Source: JAOPZW01 sp963807305
GTDB lineage: Bacteria > Actinomycetota > Thermoleophilia > Solirubrobacterales > Solirubrobacteraceae
DNA: 64,000 bases
Assembly (NCBI GenBank): GCA_963807305.1
Contig: CAWEBN010000008.1
Coordinates: 310,001 to 374,000 of the forward strand
Reading direction: 5' to 3'
The notes under the pieces were generated by a model, which worked only from the letters and a program-made list of their open reading frames with translations, was not told the origin of the DNA and did no database searches. Made by a program: the position numbers and the translations under genes. Each line of letters opens with the position of its first letter. Position 1 is the stretch's first letter. Positions 7,458 through 16,416 of this stretch are shown here, piece after piece.

Positions 7458-8631
7458 ATGGCCCTACCGATCGACGAAGCGCGCGCCAAGGTGCTCGCCG
7501 CCGTGCACCCGCTGGCATCCGAGGACGTCGCGGTCCAGGACGCGCTCGGCCGCGTGCTGGCCGAGGATGTCGTGGCCGACCGCGACGTGCCCTCGTTCGC
7601 CAACAGCGCGATGGACGGGTTCGCGGTGCGGGCCGGGCCCGCCGGGCGCGCGCTGCGCATCGTCGGCGAGGCGCGCGCGGGGGCTCCCGCCGACGTCGGC
7701 GTCCAGGACGGCGAGGCGGTGCGGATCTCGACCGGCGCGGCGGTGCCCGAGGGCGCCGACGCCGTCCTGCAGGTCGAGCTCGTGACGGTCGACGGCGACA
7801 CCGTGACCCTCGACGACGAGGTGACGCCCGGCCGCAACCTGCGCCCCGCGGGCGACGACATCAACGCCTGCGAGACCGTCCTGCCCGCCGGCACCCGCAT
7901 CGGCGCGGCCGAGATCGGCATCGCGGTCGTGGCCGGCCGCGGAACCGTGTCCTGCGCCCGCCGCCCTCGCGTCGTGGTGCTGGCGACCGGCGACGAGCTG
8001 GTCGCCCCCGGCGGCCCGTTGGGTCCCGGCCAGCTGCACAACTCCAACGGCGCGACGCTGGCGGCACTGGCGACGCAGTCCGGCGCGCGCGTGCTGCGCA
8101 CCGACACGGTCGAGGACACCGAGGAGGCCACACGCGCGGCCATCGCAGCGGCCCTCGAGGAGGCCGACGTGCTCGTGCTCTCGGGCGGCGTCTCGGTCGG
8201 TCCCCACGACCACGTCAAGCCCGCACTCGAAGGCGCTCGGGGTGGACGAGGTCTTCTGGCGCGTCGCCCTGCGTCCCGGACGCCCGACCTGGTTCGGCAC
8301 GCGCGGCGACGCGCTCGTCTTCGGCCTGCCCGGCAACCCGGTCTCGGCCATGGTCACGTTCATGCTCTTCACCCGCCCGGCGCTCGGCGCGATGCAGGGC
8401 GCCCCGCACGAGCCCGAGCGGATCGTGTGCCACCTCGACGCCGCCATCCCGCGCCACCCCGACCGCGACGAGTGCGTCCGCGTGACCCTCCACGACGGCT
8501 TCGCGACGCCGACCGGGCCGCAGGGCTCGCACCAGCTCAGCTCGATGCTCGGCGCGGACGGCTTCGCGATCGTGACGGCCGGCGAGGGCTCGGCGCTCCC
8601 CGGCGACCAGGTCGTCGTCGAGCTCGTCTAG
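7458..8631 (+). pseudogene. moeA: Molybdopterin molybdenumtransferase MoeA, interrupted by a one-base frameshift
   Basis: MoeA inserts molybdate into adenylylated molybdopterin. From ATG 7458 the frame encodes a good MoeA N-terminal half (NSAMDGFAVRAG, ISTGAAVPEGADAVLQ, VLATGDELV, LSGGVSVGPHDHVKPAL). After Leu (8226-8228) the expected sequence (KALGVDEVFWRVALRPGRPT, then WFG and GLPGNPVS) continues one base later, starting at 8230. A single extra G at about 8229 explains it. The combined product would be about 390 residues, normal for MoeA, ending at 8631. As written, the reading frame runs on in nonsense sequence. The cause is either a sequencing indel or a recent mutation. The window also encodes a molybdenum hydroxylase subunit (43829-46120), which would need this cofactor. 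Confidence 0.88.
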
Positions 8632-9488
8632 CGCATGCTCTCGACGTAGGCCAGCATGCGGTTGGTCAGGGCGGTGAGCGCGGGCACCGGCTGCTCCATT
8701 GCGAGCGGGCGATCGGCCAGCAGCTCCTCGAGCCGTCGGCCATACGCCGCGTCGACGTTCCCCGCCAGCCGCGCGGCCGCCTGCGCGGCGCGGCGCGTCG
8801 CGCGCGGGTCGATGGTCCAGATCGCCTCGAAGCGGCGATCGAGGTCGTCCGGGCCTGCGGGCTCGATCGCGCCCGGCTGCTCCCAGGCCAGCAGGCACGC
8901 CGCGTAGCCGGGGGCGTCGACGATCACGGCCCACTCGTTCGCGAGCGCCTCGCCCTCGGCGATCGGCACCTCCACAGGAGCGCCCGACGTCCGCCGCAGC
9001 GCCGCGAAGTCGGCGAAGACGGTGGCCGCGTCGGCGTGGCGCGCCATCCGCCGCCAGCGCGGCTCGAGCGCGCGATAGAAGCGCTCGCGCTGGAAGGCGC
9101 CGAAGAGCACCGGCGCGGCCGCGCGGGCGAGCAGCTCGTGCTCGATCGCGCGCGACAGCGCCACCAGCGTCGACTTGCGCAGCACCTGCGCCCGGGCGCC
9201 GTGGTCGGTGGCCGCCACCGCGGCGAAGATCGACGGATGGTCCGACGTCGCCCCGGTCTCCCGCGCGCGCTCGAGCGAGGCGCTCACCGAAAGCCCACGC
9301 CCGCGGTGGGCGCGCGCGCGGCGCAGCGTCTCCACGTCCTCGGGCTCGTAGCGCCGGTAGCCCGAGGCGGTGCGACGCGGGCTCGGAAAGCCGTAGCGCT
9401 GCTCCCACATGCGGATCGTGCCGGGCGCCAGCCCGGTCTGCTCGGCGACCTCGCGAATGCTCAGCCCATCTGCCATCGGCCCAGCCAT
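8628..9488 (-). CDS. MerR-family regulator with C-terminal DICT-type sensory domain
   Basis: 286 residues from 9488, or 282 from the second Met at 9476. Residues 7-75 are a MerR helix-turn-helix (LSIREVAEQTGLAPGTIRMW, then YGFPSPRRTASGYRRYEPED) with the wing arginine pattern. The remainder (about 95-260) resembles the DICT domain found with MerR, HD or light-sensing modules, with VLRKSTLVALSRAIEHELLA and WAVIVDAPGYAACLLAWEQP. No Cys metal site is present, so the effector is unknown. The stop codon shares the palindromic CTAG with the end of moeA. It is divergent from the SDR gene at 9556, a possible target. Confidence 0.82.
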   Translation of the reverse strand: MAGPMADGLSIREVAEQTGLAPGTIRMWEQRYGFPSPRRTASGYRRYEPEDVETLRRARAHRGRGLSVSASLERARETGATSDHPSIFAAVAATDHGARAQVLRKSTLVALSRAIEHELLARAAAPVLFGAFQRERFYRALEPRWRRMARHADAATVFADFAALRRTSGAPVEVPIAEGEALANEWAVIVDAPGYAACLLAWEQPGAIEPAGPDDLDRRFEAIWTIDPRATRRAAQAAARLAGNVDAAYGRRLEELLADRPLAMEQPVPALTALTNRMLAYVESMR

Positions 9489-9555
9489 CGTGACCGGTAC
9501 GGACGACGCACCCGCCGGGGCTCATCTCCCGCGCCGCGCGAACCGTAGCCAGAGG

Positions 9556-10441
9556 GTGACCCAGGTCCTCATCGCCGGAGCCACCGGCTACATCGGCGGC
9601 CACTTGGCGCCCGACCTGCTGCGCCGCGGCATGCACGTCCGCTGCCTGGCGCGCGACCCGAGCCGCGCGAAGCTGCCCAGCGAGGCCGAGGTCGTCCAGG
9701 GCGACGTCCTCGCGGAGCCCACGCTCGCTCCGGCGCTCGAGGGCGTCGACGTCGCCTACTACCTCGTGCACTCCATGGGCGGCGGCCGCGACGGCACCTT
9801 CGCGCAGCGCGACCGCGCGGGCGCCCAGGCCTTCGCGCGGGCCGCGAGCGCCGCCGGCGTGCGGCGCGTCGTCTACCTCGGCGGGTTGGAGGGCGGCGAC
9901 TCCGAGCACCTGCGCAGCCGCGAGGAGGTCGCGGACATCCTGGCCGCCGCGGCACCCGCCACCGTCCACGTGCGCGCGGCGATGGTCATCGGCGCGGGCA
10001 GCGCCTCGTTCCTCATCCTGCGCCACCTCGTCGAGCGCCTGCCGGCGATGGTGTGCCCGCGCTGGATCGACACGCGCACGCAGCCGGTGGCGATCCGCGA
10101 CGTGGTCGCGACGCTGGCCTCGCTCGCGACGACGGACGCGCCGAGCGAGGTCCAGCTCGGCGGCGCCGACGTGCTCAGCTATCGCGAGATGATGCACCGC
10201 TACGCCGCCGTGGCCGGGCGCCGCGCGCCGCTGGTGGTGCGCGTGCCGGTCCTCACGCCCCGCCTGTCGTCGTACTGGCTCGGCCTCGTGACCCCCGTCG
10301 ACACCGGCGTCGCGCGGCCGCTGGTCCAAGGGCTGAGCGCCGAGATGCTCGTGCGCAGCCGAGCCGCCGGCGGGAATCAACGATGCGCCGCTGGGCTTCG
10401 ACGACGCCGTTCGGGAGGCCCTGTCCGAAGACGCGGGGTAG
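9556..10441 (+). CDS. NAD(P)-binding SDR/NmrA-like protein, probable 3' frameshift
   Basis: GTG start at 9556. The Rossmann N-terminus is VLIAGATGYIGGHLAPDLLR, followed by a typical extended-SDR body (YYLVHSMGG, VVYLGGLEGG, VRAAMVIGAGSASFLILRHL) and SYWLGLVTPVDTGVARPLVQ. Such proteins are often annotated as NAD-dependent epimerase or NmrA-like regulators; the substrate is unknown. After about base 10350 the frame turns into Arg-rich nonsense, while the next frame gives the expected family C-terminus INDAPLGFDDAVREALSEDA and stops at 10441. One extra base between 10350 and 10372 would explain this. Without repair the frame runs to 10560, into the next gene. It is divergent from the MerR-DICT regulator. 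Confidence 0.8.
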
Positions 10442-10450
10442 GCTCCCGCC

Positions 10451-11194
10451 GTGCCCGCCGCCCTCGTCGCTGCCGTGGCCGCGCTGCTGGTCGCCGTCGT
10501 GGTGGGCCTGCGCAAGGTGTTCGTCCAGGCCCTCCCGGAGTGGCTGCGCATCGTGCGTGACGTCGACGACGTGACCGAGATCGACCGCTCCACCGGCGCG
10601 GTGCGCTCCGTCCAGTCGGCCGAGGTCGTGCTGCCGGCCGAGCGGATCGACGGGCTGTGGTCGCCGGAGTACCTCGAGCGCCTCGCGCGCACCTACTGGC
10701 GCTTCCTCTCGCGCGCGACCCTCGGCCTCATCCGCGTCTACTACACCGAGGGCGAACGCTACGTCTGCCTGCTCTTCCGGCCGCTGAAGCTGCTCACCTT
10801 CCAGGCGCCCGAGTACGAGATGGACGACCGCCGCGGGGTCGTGCGCTGGCGCATCGCGCGGGGACTGCTGGTGGCCCGCCGCGGTCGCGGCGGCGACGGC
10901 TACCTGGAGATCGACGTCGAGCGCCGCCCGGGCGAACAGCCGGGCACGGTCAACGTCGCCGTCGAGGTCGCCGTGGCGAACTTCTACCCCGCCATCGCGT
11001 CGCGTCTGAGCCGCTTCGTCTACACGAACACGCAGTCGCGTATCCACGTGATCGTCACCCACGGCTTCCTGCGCTCGCTGGCCCGCCTGGACCTCGAGCC
11101 CTCGCGGGTCGGGCGCTTCGGGTCGCCCGACGACGTCCCCGATCCGTCGACGTCGCCGCCGAGCGAGCGCACCGACACGCGACTGGCGTCGTGA
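10451..11194 (+). CDS. Uncharacterised membrane-anchored protein
   Basis: 247 residues with a GTG start, 9 bases after the repaired SDR stop. Residues 2-22 form one hydrophobic anchor (AALVAAVAALLVAVVVGLRK). The rest is soluble and well mixed in composition, with YWRFLSRATLGLIRVYYTEG, LLTFQAPEYEMDDRRGVVRW and SRLSRFVYTNTQSRIHVIVT among the better-ordered parts, and a polar tail rich in Pro, Ser and Asp. I do not recognise a domain. The close spacing suggests co-transcription with the SDR upstream and perhaps the secreted protein downstream. Confidence 0.7.
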   Translation: MPAALVAAVAALLVAVVVGLRKVFVQALPEWLRIVRDVDDVTEIDRSTGAVRSVQSAEVVLPAERIDGLWSPEYLERLARTYWRFLSRATLGLIRVYYTEGERYVCLLFRPLKLLTFQAPEYEMDDRRGVVRWRIARGLLVARRGRGGDGYLEIDVERRPGEQPGTVNVAVEVAVANFYPAIASRLSRFVYTNTQSRIHVIVTHGFLRSLARLDLEPSRVGRFGSPDDVPDPSTSPPSERTDTRLAS

Positions 11195-11223
11195 CCTTCG
11201 CGCCCCACCGGCGTTCCAAGGCC

Positions 11224-12114
11224 ATGCGCATCCCGACCGCTGCCGTGCTCGCCACCGCCCTGCTGGCCGCGACCGCCAGCGCCGCGAGCGCCGACACCCT
11301 CGTCACCGCGGCTCCGGGCGCCCGCAACCTGGCCGCCAACGGCGGCTACCAGGCGTGGGCGGCGCCGGCCGGCGGCGGGCGCTGGCGGCTGGCCGTTCGC
11401 GCGCCCAACGGCTCGGTGACCACGCCGGCGATCGCCGACTTCGGCGCGCCTGCGCGCCCGCAGATCGGCTCGACCCAGTTCGCGGCGGCCGGCCGGCGGC
11501 TGCTGGCGGTCTACTCGCGCTGCCAGGGCACGTCCGCCATCGCCGGGTGCGACGTCTACGCCTACGACCTGGCCGCGGGCACCGAGCAGAAGATCGCCAA
11601 ACTCGCCTCGAAGACCTACAGCGAGACCGCGCCCAGCATCGAGCTCGGCCGGCTGGCCTTCGTGCGCCGCGGCGGCGGCCCGAAGCCCGGCGTCTACTAC
11701 TGGGCACTCGGATCGTCGAGCGCCCCGAAGCGGCTGACCAGCACGCTGGCGCGCGAGACCGCCACCAACAGCACCCGCGTCGCCTACACGTACAACTCGA
11801 GCCGCGGCGGCGGCCTCGCCGTGCGCCTGCTGTCCGGCCACGGCGGCGTCCTCGTGCCGGTGTCGCGCCAGCCCGCCGTCCCGCGCAGCCCGCTGCTGAC
11901 GCGCTACAACGCCGCCTGGCTGCTGCAGGGCGGCCAGATGCAGGCCACCCGGCGCTTCGCCGGGTCGGGCGGCCCGTTCACGCTGAGCGTCGTGAACGCC
12001 AACCGCGCGCTGCCGGCCACGACCGACAGCATCGGCCTCAGGAGCGACCGCACGAGCGCGCCGTTCTACCTGGACGCAGAGGGCGTCAAGCTCGCCGCGC
12101 CGGCGCTCTTCTAG
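11224..12114 (+). CDS. Secreted protein of unknown function
   Basis: 296 residues from ATG 11224, chosen because a signal peptide follows at once (MRIPTAAVLATALLAATASA, cleavage near ASADT). The mature part is rich in Ala, Gly and Ser with regularly spaced aromatic residues and short beta strands (GGRWRLAVRAPNGSV, RRLLAVYSRC, CDVYAYDLAAGTEQKIAKL, RLAFVRRGG), a pattern suggestive of beta-propeller or repeat-type extracellular proteins. Two Cys (SRCQGTSAIAGCDVY) could form a disulphide. No enzyme motif seen. The stop overlaps the convergent glpX stop through a shared CTAG. Confidence 0.72.
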   Translation: MRIPTAAVLATALLAATASAASADTLVTAAPGARNLAANGGYQAWAAPAGGGRWRLAVRAPNGSVTTPAIADFGAPARPQIGSTQFAAAGRRLLAVYSRCQGTSAIAGCDVYAYDLAAGTEQKIAKLASKTYSETAPSIELGRLAFVRRGGGPKPGVYYWALGSSSAPKRLTSTLARETATNSTRVAYTYNSSRGGGLAVRLLSGHGGVLVPVSRQPAVPRSPLLTRYNAAWLLQGGQMQATRRFAGSGGPFTLSVVNANRALPATTDSIGLRSDRTSAPFYLDAEGVKLAAPALF

Positions 12115-13109
12115 CCGTAGCGTTCGCCGATGTAGGCGCGCAGCTTCGGCCGGTTGTGGCGCGCGCTTATGCGGCGCACCGTCCCGGTGCGCGCGCGCAT
12201 GACGATCGACTCGGTGGTCGCCGCACTGCCCTCGTAGCGCACGCCCTGCAGGACGTCGCCGTCGGTCACGCCCGTGGCCGAGAAGAAGCAGTCGTCGCTG
12301 CGCACGAGCTCGTCCTGGTCGAGCACGCGGTCGAGGTCGTAGCCGGCGTCGATCGCCGCCTGGCGCTCGCCGTCGTCGCGCGGCCACAGCCGCCCGATGA
12401 AGGCTCCGCCGAAGGCCTTGATCGCGGCAGCCGAGATGACGCCCTCCGGCGTCCCGCCGATCCCCCACAGCAGGCTCACGGGCGAGCGGTCCGAGACCGA
12501 GAGCAGCGAGGCGCTCACGTCGCCGTCGGTGATGAGGCGCACGCGGGCGCCCGCATCGCGGATGGCCTGGATGCCGTCCTCGTGGCGCGGGCGGTCGAGG
12601 ACGACGACCATGATGTCGCGGATGGCGGAGGCCCGGCGCTCGGCCACCAGCGCCAGCGTCTCGCCCAGCGGCCGGTCGAGCGACAGGAGGTCGGCGACGT
12701 CGCTCCCGCCGGCCATCTTCTCCATGTAGACGCACGGCCCGGGATCGAACATCGTCCCGCGCGGGCTCAGCGCGATGACGGCCAGCGCACTCGGCCGTCC
12801 CTGCGCGGCGAGCCGCGTGCCCTCGAGCGGATCGACGGCGATGTCGACCTCGGGCGGGCTGCCGTCGCCGATGCTCTCGCCGTTGTAGAGCATCGGCGCC
12901 TCGTCCTTCTCGCCCTCGCCGATGACGACGATGCCGTCCATGTGCACCGTCTCGAGGACGACGCGCATCGCGTCGACCGCGGCCTGGTCGGCGGCCTCCT
13001 TGTCGCCCATCCCGATCATCCGCGCCGCGGCGAGGGCAGCCGCCTCCGTCACGCGCACGAGCTCGAGCGCGAGGTTGCGGTCGGGGCGGGTCGGGCTCGC
13101 GTCGGACAT
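12111..13109 (-). CDS. glpX: Class II fructose-1,6-bisphosphatase (GlpX)
   Basis: 332 residues from ATG 13109, preceded by a strong AAGGAG. It dephosphorylates fructose 1,6-bisphosphate to fructose 6-phosphate in gluconeogenesis. Family motifs are IGEGEKDEAPMLYNGE (about 60-75), the metal site VDPLEGT, LLWGIGGTPEGVISA and SDDCFFSATGVTDGD. The length matches actinobacterial GlpX. It is the last gene of an apparent three-gene operon, 8 bases after a small membrane protein. Its product feeds fructose 6-phosphate to the tal-pgi/zwf route encoded further on. Confidence 0.95.
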   Translation of the reverse strand: MSDASPTRPDRNLALELVRVTEAAALAAARMIGMGDKEAADQAAVDAMRVVLETVHMDGIVVIGEGEKDEAPMLYNGESIGDGSPPEVDIAVDPLEGTRLAAQGRPSALAVIALSPRGTMFDPGPCVYMEKMAGGSDVADLLSLDRPLGETLALVAERRASAIRDIMVVVLDRPRHEDGIQAIRDAGARVRLITDGDVSASLLSVSDRSPVSLLWGIGGTPEGVISAAAIKAFGGAFIGRLWPRDDGERQAAIDAGYDLDRVLDQDELVRSDDCFFSATGVTDGDVLQGVRYEGSAATTESIVMRARTGTVRRISARHNRPKLRAYIGERYG

Positions 13110-13117
13110 GCGGCTCC

Positions 13118-13573
13118 TTAGATCGTTCCCGGGGGCTTGCGGGCGCGCTCGGTCTCGGAGGAGCGTATGGCCGACCCGGCGATCATGAGCAGCGTCGCGA
13201 ACAGGGCCAGGAACCAGCCGTACTTCACCGAGATGGCGGCCGAGGGCTCGCCGGGGCGGTCGATCACGCCGTTGTAGAAGATCAGGCCGAGCGCGGCGAT
13301 CGACGTGACCATCGTCATCTCCCCGCGCGCCCACGACAGCTTGGCGTCCGTGGCGATGATGTAGGCAAGGATGAAGGGCGCCACCGAGGCGGCGAGCAAG
13401 AGCCAGCGGAGGATCGGATGGACCTCCCAGCAGCTCTGGGTGCCGCGGGCGCCGTCGATGGACGCGAAGCGGTTCTTGGGATCGGTCCCGTACCAGGGCA
13501 GGAACACGCTCACGGCCAGCAGTGCGCCACCGGCCATCCCCATGTACTCGTTGCGATGCAGGCGCCCGCCCAA
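13118..13573 (-). CDS. Small four-helix membrane protein
   Basis: 151 residues with a TTG start at 13573; an ATG at 13543 would drop ten residues. Four hydrophobic segments are seen: MAGGALLAVSVFLPWY, ILRWLLLAASVAPFILAYII, MVTSIAALGLIFYNGVI and YGWFLALFATLLMIAGSAI. A loop with a conserved-looking LPWYGTD motif follows helix 1. There is no Pfam-like signature I can name. It sits between the small soluble gene upstream (13 bases) and glpX downstream (8 bases), so co-expression is likely. Function unknown. Confidence 0.75.
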   Translation of the reverse strand: MGGRLHRNEYMGMAGGALLAVSVFLPWYGTDPKNRFASIDGARGTQSCWEVHPILRWLLLAASVAPFILAYIIATDAKLSWARGEMTMVTSIAALGLIFYNGVIDRPGEPSAAISVKYGWFLALFATLLMIAGSAIRSSETERARKPPGTI

Positions 13574-13586
13574 TGCGCCCGCGACC

Positions 13587-13991
13587 CTACACCGAACGTG
13601 CCAGCGCCAGCAGGGCCTCGAGGTCCCACGGCCCCTGCGCCGTCAGCCGCAGATGCAGGCCGTCGCGCTGCCAGCGCAACTCGGTCACGGGCCGCAGCGA
13701 CGGCTGCGCTTCGGGCAGCGCGGCCGTGCGCACGGCGATCCCGTCCGCGCCCTCGGCCTCGTGCGCGTCGGGCAGGTCGTGCTCGGGCGCGGGGGCCGCG
13801 CCGGCGTAGAGCGCCAGGCGCCCAGGCGCTCCGGCGCGGGTGTCGTCGAGGTTCCAGGCGACCTCCGCCCCGTGCTCGGCGACCTGCACCACGTCGACCC
13901 AGCGGGCCAGCGGCAGCCGCGCAGACGGGAGCGGGAACGGACGGCCGAGCACCGCGTCGGCGTCCGCGATCCCCTCGAGGGGCTCGTGCAT
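13587..13991 (-). CDS. Uncharacterised small soluble protein
   Basis: 134 residues; ATG at 13991. The sequence is acidic and mixed alpha/beta (LPLARWVDVVQVAEHGAEVA, LRPVTELRWQRDGLHLRLTA, ending WDLEALLALARSV). It has no signal peptide, membrane helix or Cys cluster. It is first in the operon with the membrane protein and glpX, and only 26 bases divergent from the flavoenzyme gene, so the two promoters must be very compact. I do not recognise a family. Confidence 0.65.
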   Translation of the reverse strand: MHEPLEGIADADAVLGRPFPLPSARLPLARWVDVVQVAEHGAEVAWNLDDTRAGAPGRLALYAGAAPAPEHDLPDAHEAEGADGIAVRTAALPEAQPSLRPVTELRWQRDGLHLRLTAQGPWDLEALLALARSV

Positions 13992-14017
13992 GCCGGGGAC
14001 GATAGGTTGCAGCGGCG

Positions 14018-14956
14018 ATGGCCGACGCGCTCGTCATCGGAGCAGGCGTGATCGGGCTCACGTGCGCGATCGAGCTGGCCGAGAGCGGCATGGAGGTGCG
14101 CATCCTCGCGGCCGCGCCGCCGCAGGAGACGACCTCGCGCGCGGCGAGCGCGATGTGGGGCTCGTCGTTCGCCGGGCCCGCCGACGACGTGCGCCGCTGG
14201 GCCCTCGCGAGCCTCGGCGCGCTGCGCACGCTCGCCGGCGAGCCGGGCACCGGCGTGCGCGTCGCGCGCGGGATGCTCGCCGCGCGCAGCAGCGAGGACG
14301 GCCCGCCCGAGTTCTTGTTCCCGGGCGTCGACGTCGTACGGCGCGACGACGCGCCGCCGGGCTTCGCGGCCGCCTTCGCGGTCGAGGTGCCCGTCGTCGA
14401 CATGCCGCGCCACCTCGACTACCTGCTCGCGCGCCTCGAGGCGGCCGGCGGCGAGCTCGAGCTGCGGCGGCTGGACGCGCTGGCGGACGTGGCGGGCGCC
14501 GCACCGGTGGTCGTCAACTGCAGCGGCGTCGGCGCGCGGGACCTCGTGCCCGACCCGACCGTGCGTGCCGTGCGCGGCCAGCATGTGATCGTCGAGAACC
14601 CGGGACTCGAGGAGTTCTTCATGGAGGAGCCGGCGCCGCGCTGGGCGGGCTGGTTCCCGCACGGAGACCACGTGGTCCTCGGTGGCTGCGCCGACGAGGA
14701 CGACTGGCGCCTCGAGCCCGACCCGGCGATGGCCGCGGAGATCGTCCGCCGCTGCGCCGCGATCGAGCCGCGGCTGGCCGGCGCGCGGGTCATCGAACAT
14801 CGCGTCGGCCTGCGCCCGGCGCGCCCCGAGATCCGCCTCGAGGAGCAGGCGCTGGGCGCGTCGCGCTGCGTGCACGACTATGGACACGGCGGCACCGGCG
14901 TGGCGCTGGCCTGGGGCTGCGCGCGCGACGTCGCCGCGATCGTCGCGCGCGCGTAG
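14018..14956 (+). CDS. D-amino-acid-oxidase-like FAD-dependent oxidoreductase
   Basis: 312 residues. An N-terminal FAD Rossmann fingerprint, VIGAGVIGLTCAIELAESG (residues 6-24), is followed by TTSRAASAMWG, which lines the flavin in DAO enzymes. A VVNCSGVGARDLVPD segment lies in the middle, and the C-terminus has the diagnostic VHDYGHGGTGVALAWG. The Arg of HRVGLRPARPEIRLE is in the place where DAO enzymes bind the substrate carboxylate. The family oxidises D-amino acids to keto acids, ammonia and peroxide. It lies convergent with the MFS exporter gene and overlaps its annotated tail. Confidence 0.88.
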   Translation: MADALVIGAGVIGLTCAIELAESGMEVRILAAAPPQETTSRAASAMWGSSFAGPADDVRRWALASLGALRTLAGEPGTGVRVARGMLAARSSEDGPPEFLFPGVDVVRRDDAPPGFAAAFAVEVPVVDMPRHLDYLLARLEAAGGELELRRLDALADVAGAAPVVVNCSGVGARDLVPDPTVRAVRGQHVIVENPGLEEFFMEEPAPRWAGWFPHGDHVVLGGCADEDDWRLEPDPAMAAEIVRRCAAIEPRLAGARVIEHRVGLRPARPEIRLEEQALGASRCVHDYGHGGTGVALAWGCARDVAAIVARA

Positions 14957-16386
14957 CCCCCGGCTACACGGTGACCGGCTCGCCGACCGCGCTCGCCGGC
15001 GGCGCTCGCCTTGCGGGCGCGGCGCGGCAGCGCCAGGCCGACGGCGGCGCCGAGGGCGACCACCGCCGAGGCGACCCACAGCGCGGGCACGATGCCGTCG
15101 ACGAAGCCCTGCGGCGAGGTGAACGCGCCCGACTGGCTGAACACGGTCGCCAGGACGGCCACCCCGAAGACACCGCCGACCTCGCGGATGGCGTTGTTCG
15201 TCCCCGACGCCTGCCCGGCCTGGGCGGGACTGACGACGCTCAGCAACGCGCTGGCCGACGGCGCGAAGACGAGGCCCATGCCGGCGCCGGCCATCACGAA
15301 CGCGATCGCCTGCTCGCCGAAGGTCACCGTCGTGCTCGTGGTGGCGGCGAACCATGCCAGCGCGCCGGCCTGAAGCGCCAGCCCGGCGACCATGAAGCCG
15401 CGCGATCCGATGCGCTCGGAGAGGACGCCTGCGATCGGCGCGACGACCATCGTGGCCCCGGTCCACAGGAGCATCCGGACCCCGGCCTGGAACGGCGTGT
15501 AGCCGAGCACGTACTGCAGCACCTGCGTGAGCAGGAAGATCGAGCCGAAGGTCCCGAAGTACATGAAGAACGACACGGCGTTGGTCACCGCGAAGGTGCG
15601 CTTGCGGAAGAGTCCCATCGGGACCATCGGCTCCTTCGCGCGCAGCTCCCACGCGACGAAGGCCACCAGGAGCACGGCGCCGATGACCAGTGACGACACG
15701 ATCAGCGGCGTCGTCCAGCCCTCGGCCTGCCCGCGGACGAGGCCGAAGACGAGCGCGAAGAGGCCGACCGACACCAGGCCGAGGCCGGGCAGGTCGAGGC
15801 CGCGCGACGGGCCGTGGCTCTCGCGCAGCACACGCGCCGCGACAGGCAGCAGGGCCAGCCCGATCGGGACGTTGATCCAGAAGATCCAGTGCCATGAGAT
15901 CCCGTCGACGACGGCGCCGCCGACGATCGGCCCGAGGGCCACGCCGGTGCCGCTGATGCCCGACCAGATGCCCAGCGCGGCGCCACGGCGGTTCTCCGGG
16001 AACGCGTCGGCCAGCAGCGTGAGGGTCAGCGGGGCGACGATGGCGCCGCCGACGCCCTGCAGGGCGCGGGCGGCGACGAGCGCGCCGGTGGTCGGCGCCA
16101 GCGCCGCGGCGGCGCTCGACGCGGTGAAGAGCGAAAGGCCGATGAGGAACAGCCGGCGACGGCCGAAGCGATCGCCGAGCGCCGCGCCCGGGATGAGCAT
16201 GACCGCGAACGCGAGCGTGTAGGCGTTGATCGTCCACTCGAGCGACTGCAGCGTGGCGCCGAGGTCCTCGCGGATGGCGGGCAGCGCGACGGTGACGACG
16301 AGGTTGTCGAGCACGACCATGAAGAGGGCCAGCGAGACGACGGCGAGCGTCGCGCCGGTGCGGGTCTTCGGTGAGGCGGGAGACAT
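14878..16386 (-). CDS. MFS multidrug exporter, DHA2 (EmrB/QacA) family
   Basis: 502 residues in the open frame, with 14 hydrophobic segments. MFS motif A occurs as GDRFGRRRLFLIG, motif C as SGTGVALGPIVGGAVVD, and the DHA2-type start has MVVLDNLVVTVALPAI. A GGAGG-type ribosome site precedes the ATG at 16386. The last 30 residues (GERGRRAGHRVAGG and onwards) look unnatural and overlap the convergent flavoenzyme gene by 79 bases. Another frame gives AVGEPVTV and a stop at 14964, so the true end may be 14964 with one extra base near 15000. It is divergent from a TetR gene with a shared operator, so drug-induced export is likely. Confidence 0.9.
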   Translation of the reverse strand: MSPASPKTRTGATLAVVSLALFMVVLDNLVVTVALPAIREDLGATLQSLEWTINAYTLAFAVMLIPGAALGDRFGRRRLFLIGLSLFTASSAAAALAPTTGALVAARALQGVGGAIVAPLTLTLLADAFPENRRGAALGIWSGISGTGVALGPIVGGAVVDGISWHWIFWINVPIGLALLPVAARVLRESHGPSRGLDLPGLGLVSVGLFALVFGLVRGQAEGWTTPLIVSSLVIGAVLLVAFVAWELRAKEPMVPMGLFRKRTFAVTNAVSFFMYFGTFGSIFLLTQVLQYVLGYTPFQAGVRMLLWTGATMVVAPIAGVLSERIGSRGFMVAGLALQAGALAWFAATTSTTVTFGEQAIAFVMAGAGMGLVFAPSASALLSVVSPAQAGQASGTNNAIREVGGVFGVAVLATVFSQSGAFTSPQGFVDGIVPALWVASAVVALGAAVGLALPRRARKASAAGERGRRAGHRVAGGYARATIAATSRAQPQASATPVPPCP

Positions 16387-16416
16387 GGGGGCGGGCTTCC
16401 TCCGTGGGCGGGAGTT

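Noticed and set aside
8226..8245. Programmed ribosomal frameshift in moeA
   Set aside because: No slippery codon followed by a stop or stem is evident, and a plain one-base insertion is simpler. MoeA is not known to use recoding.
8215..10692. 825-codon minus-strand frame spanning MerR-DICT, SDR and moeA
   Set aside because: It crosses three genes with clear families in other frames and shows no similarity of its own.
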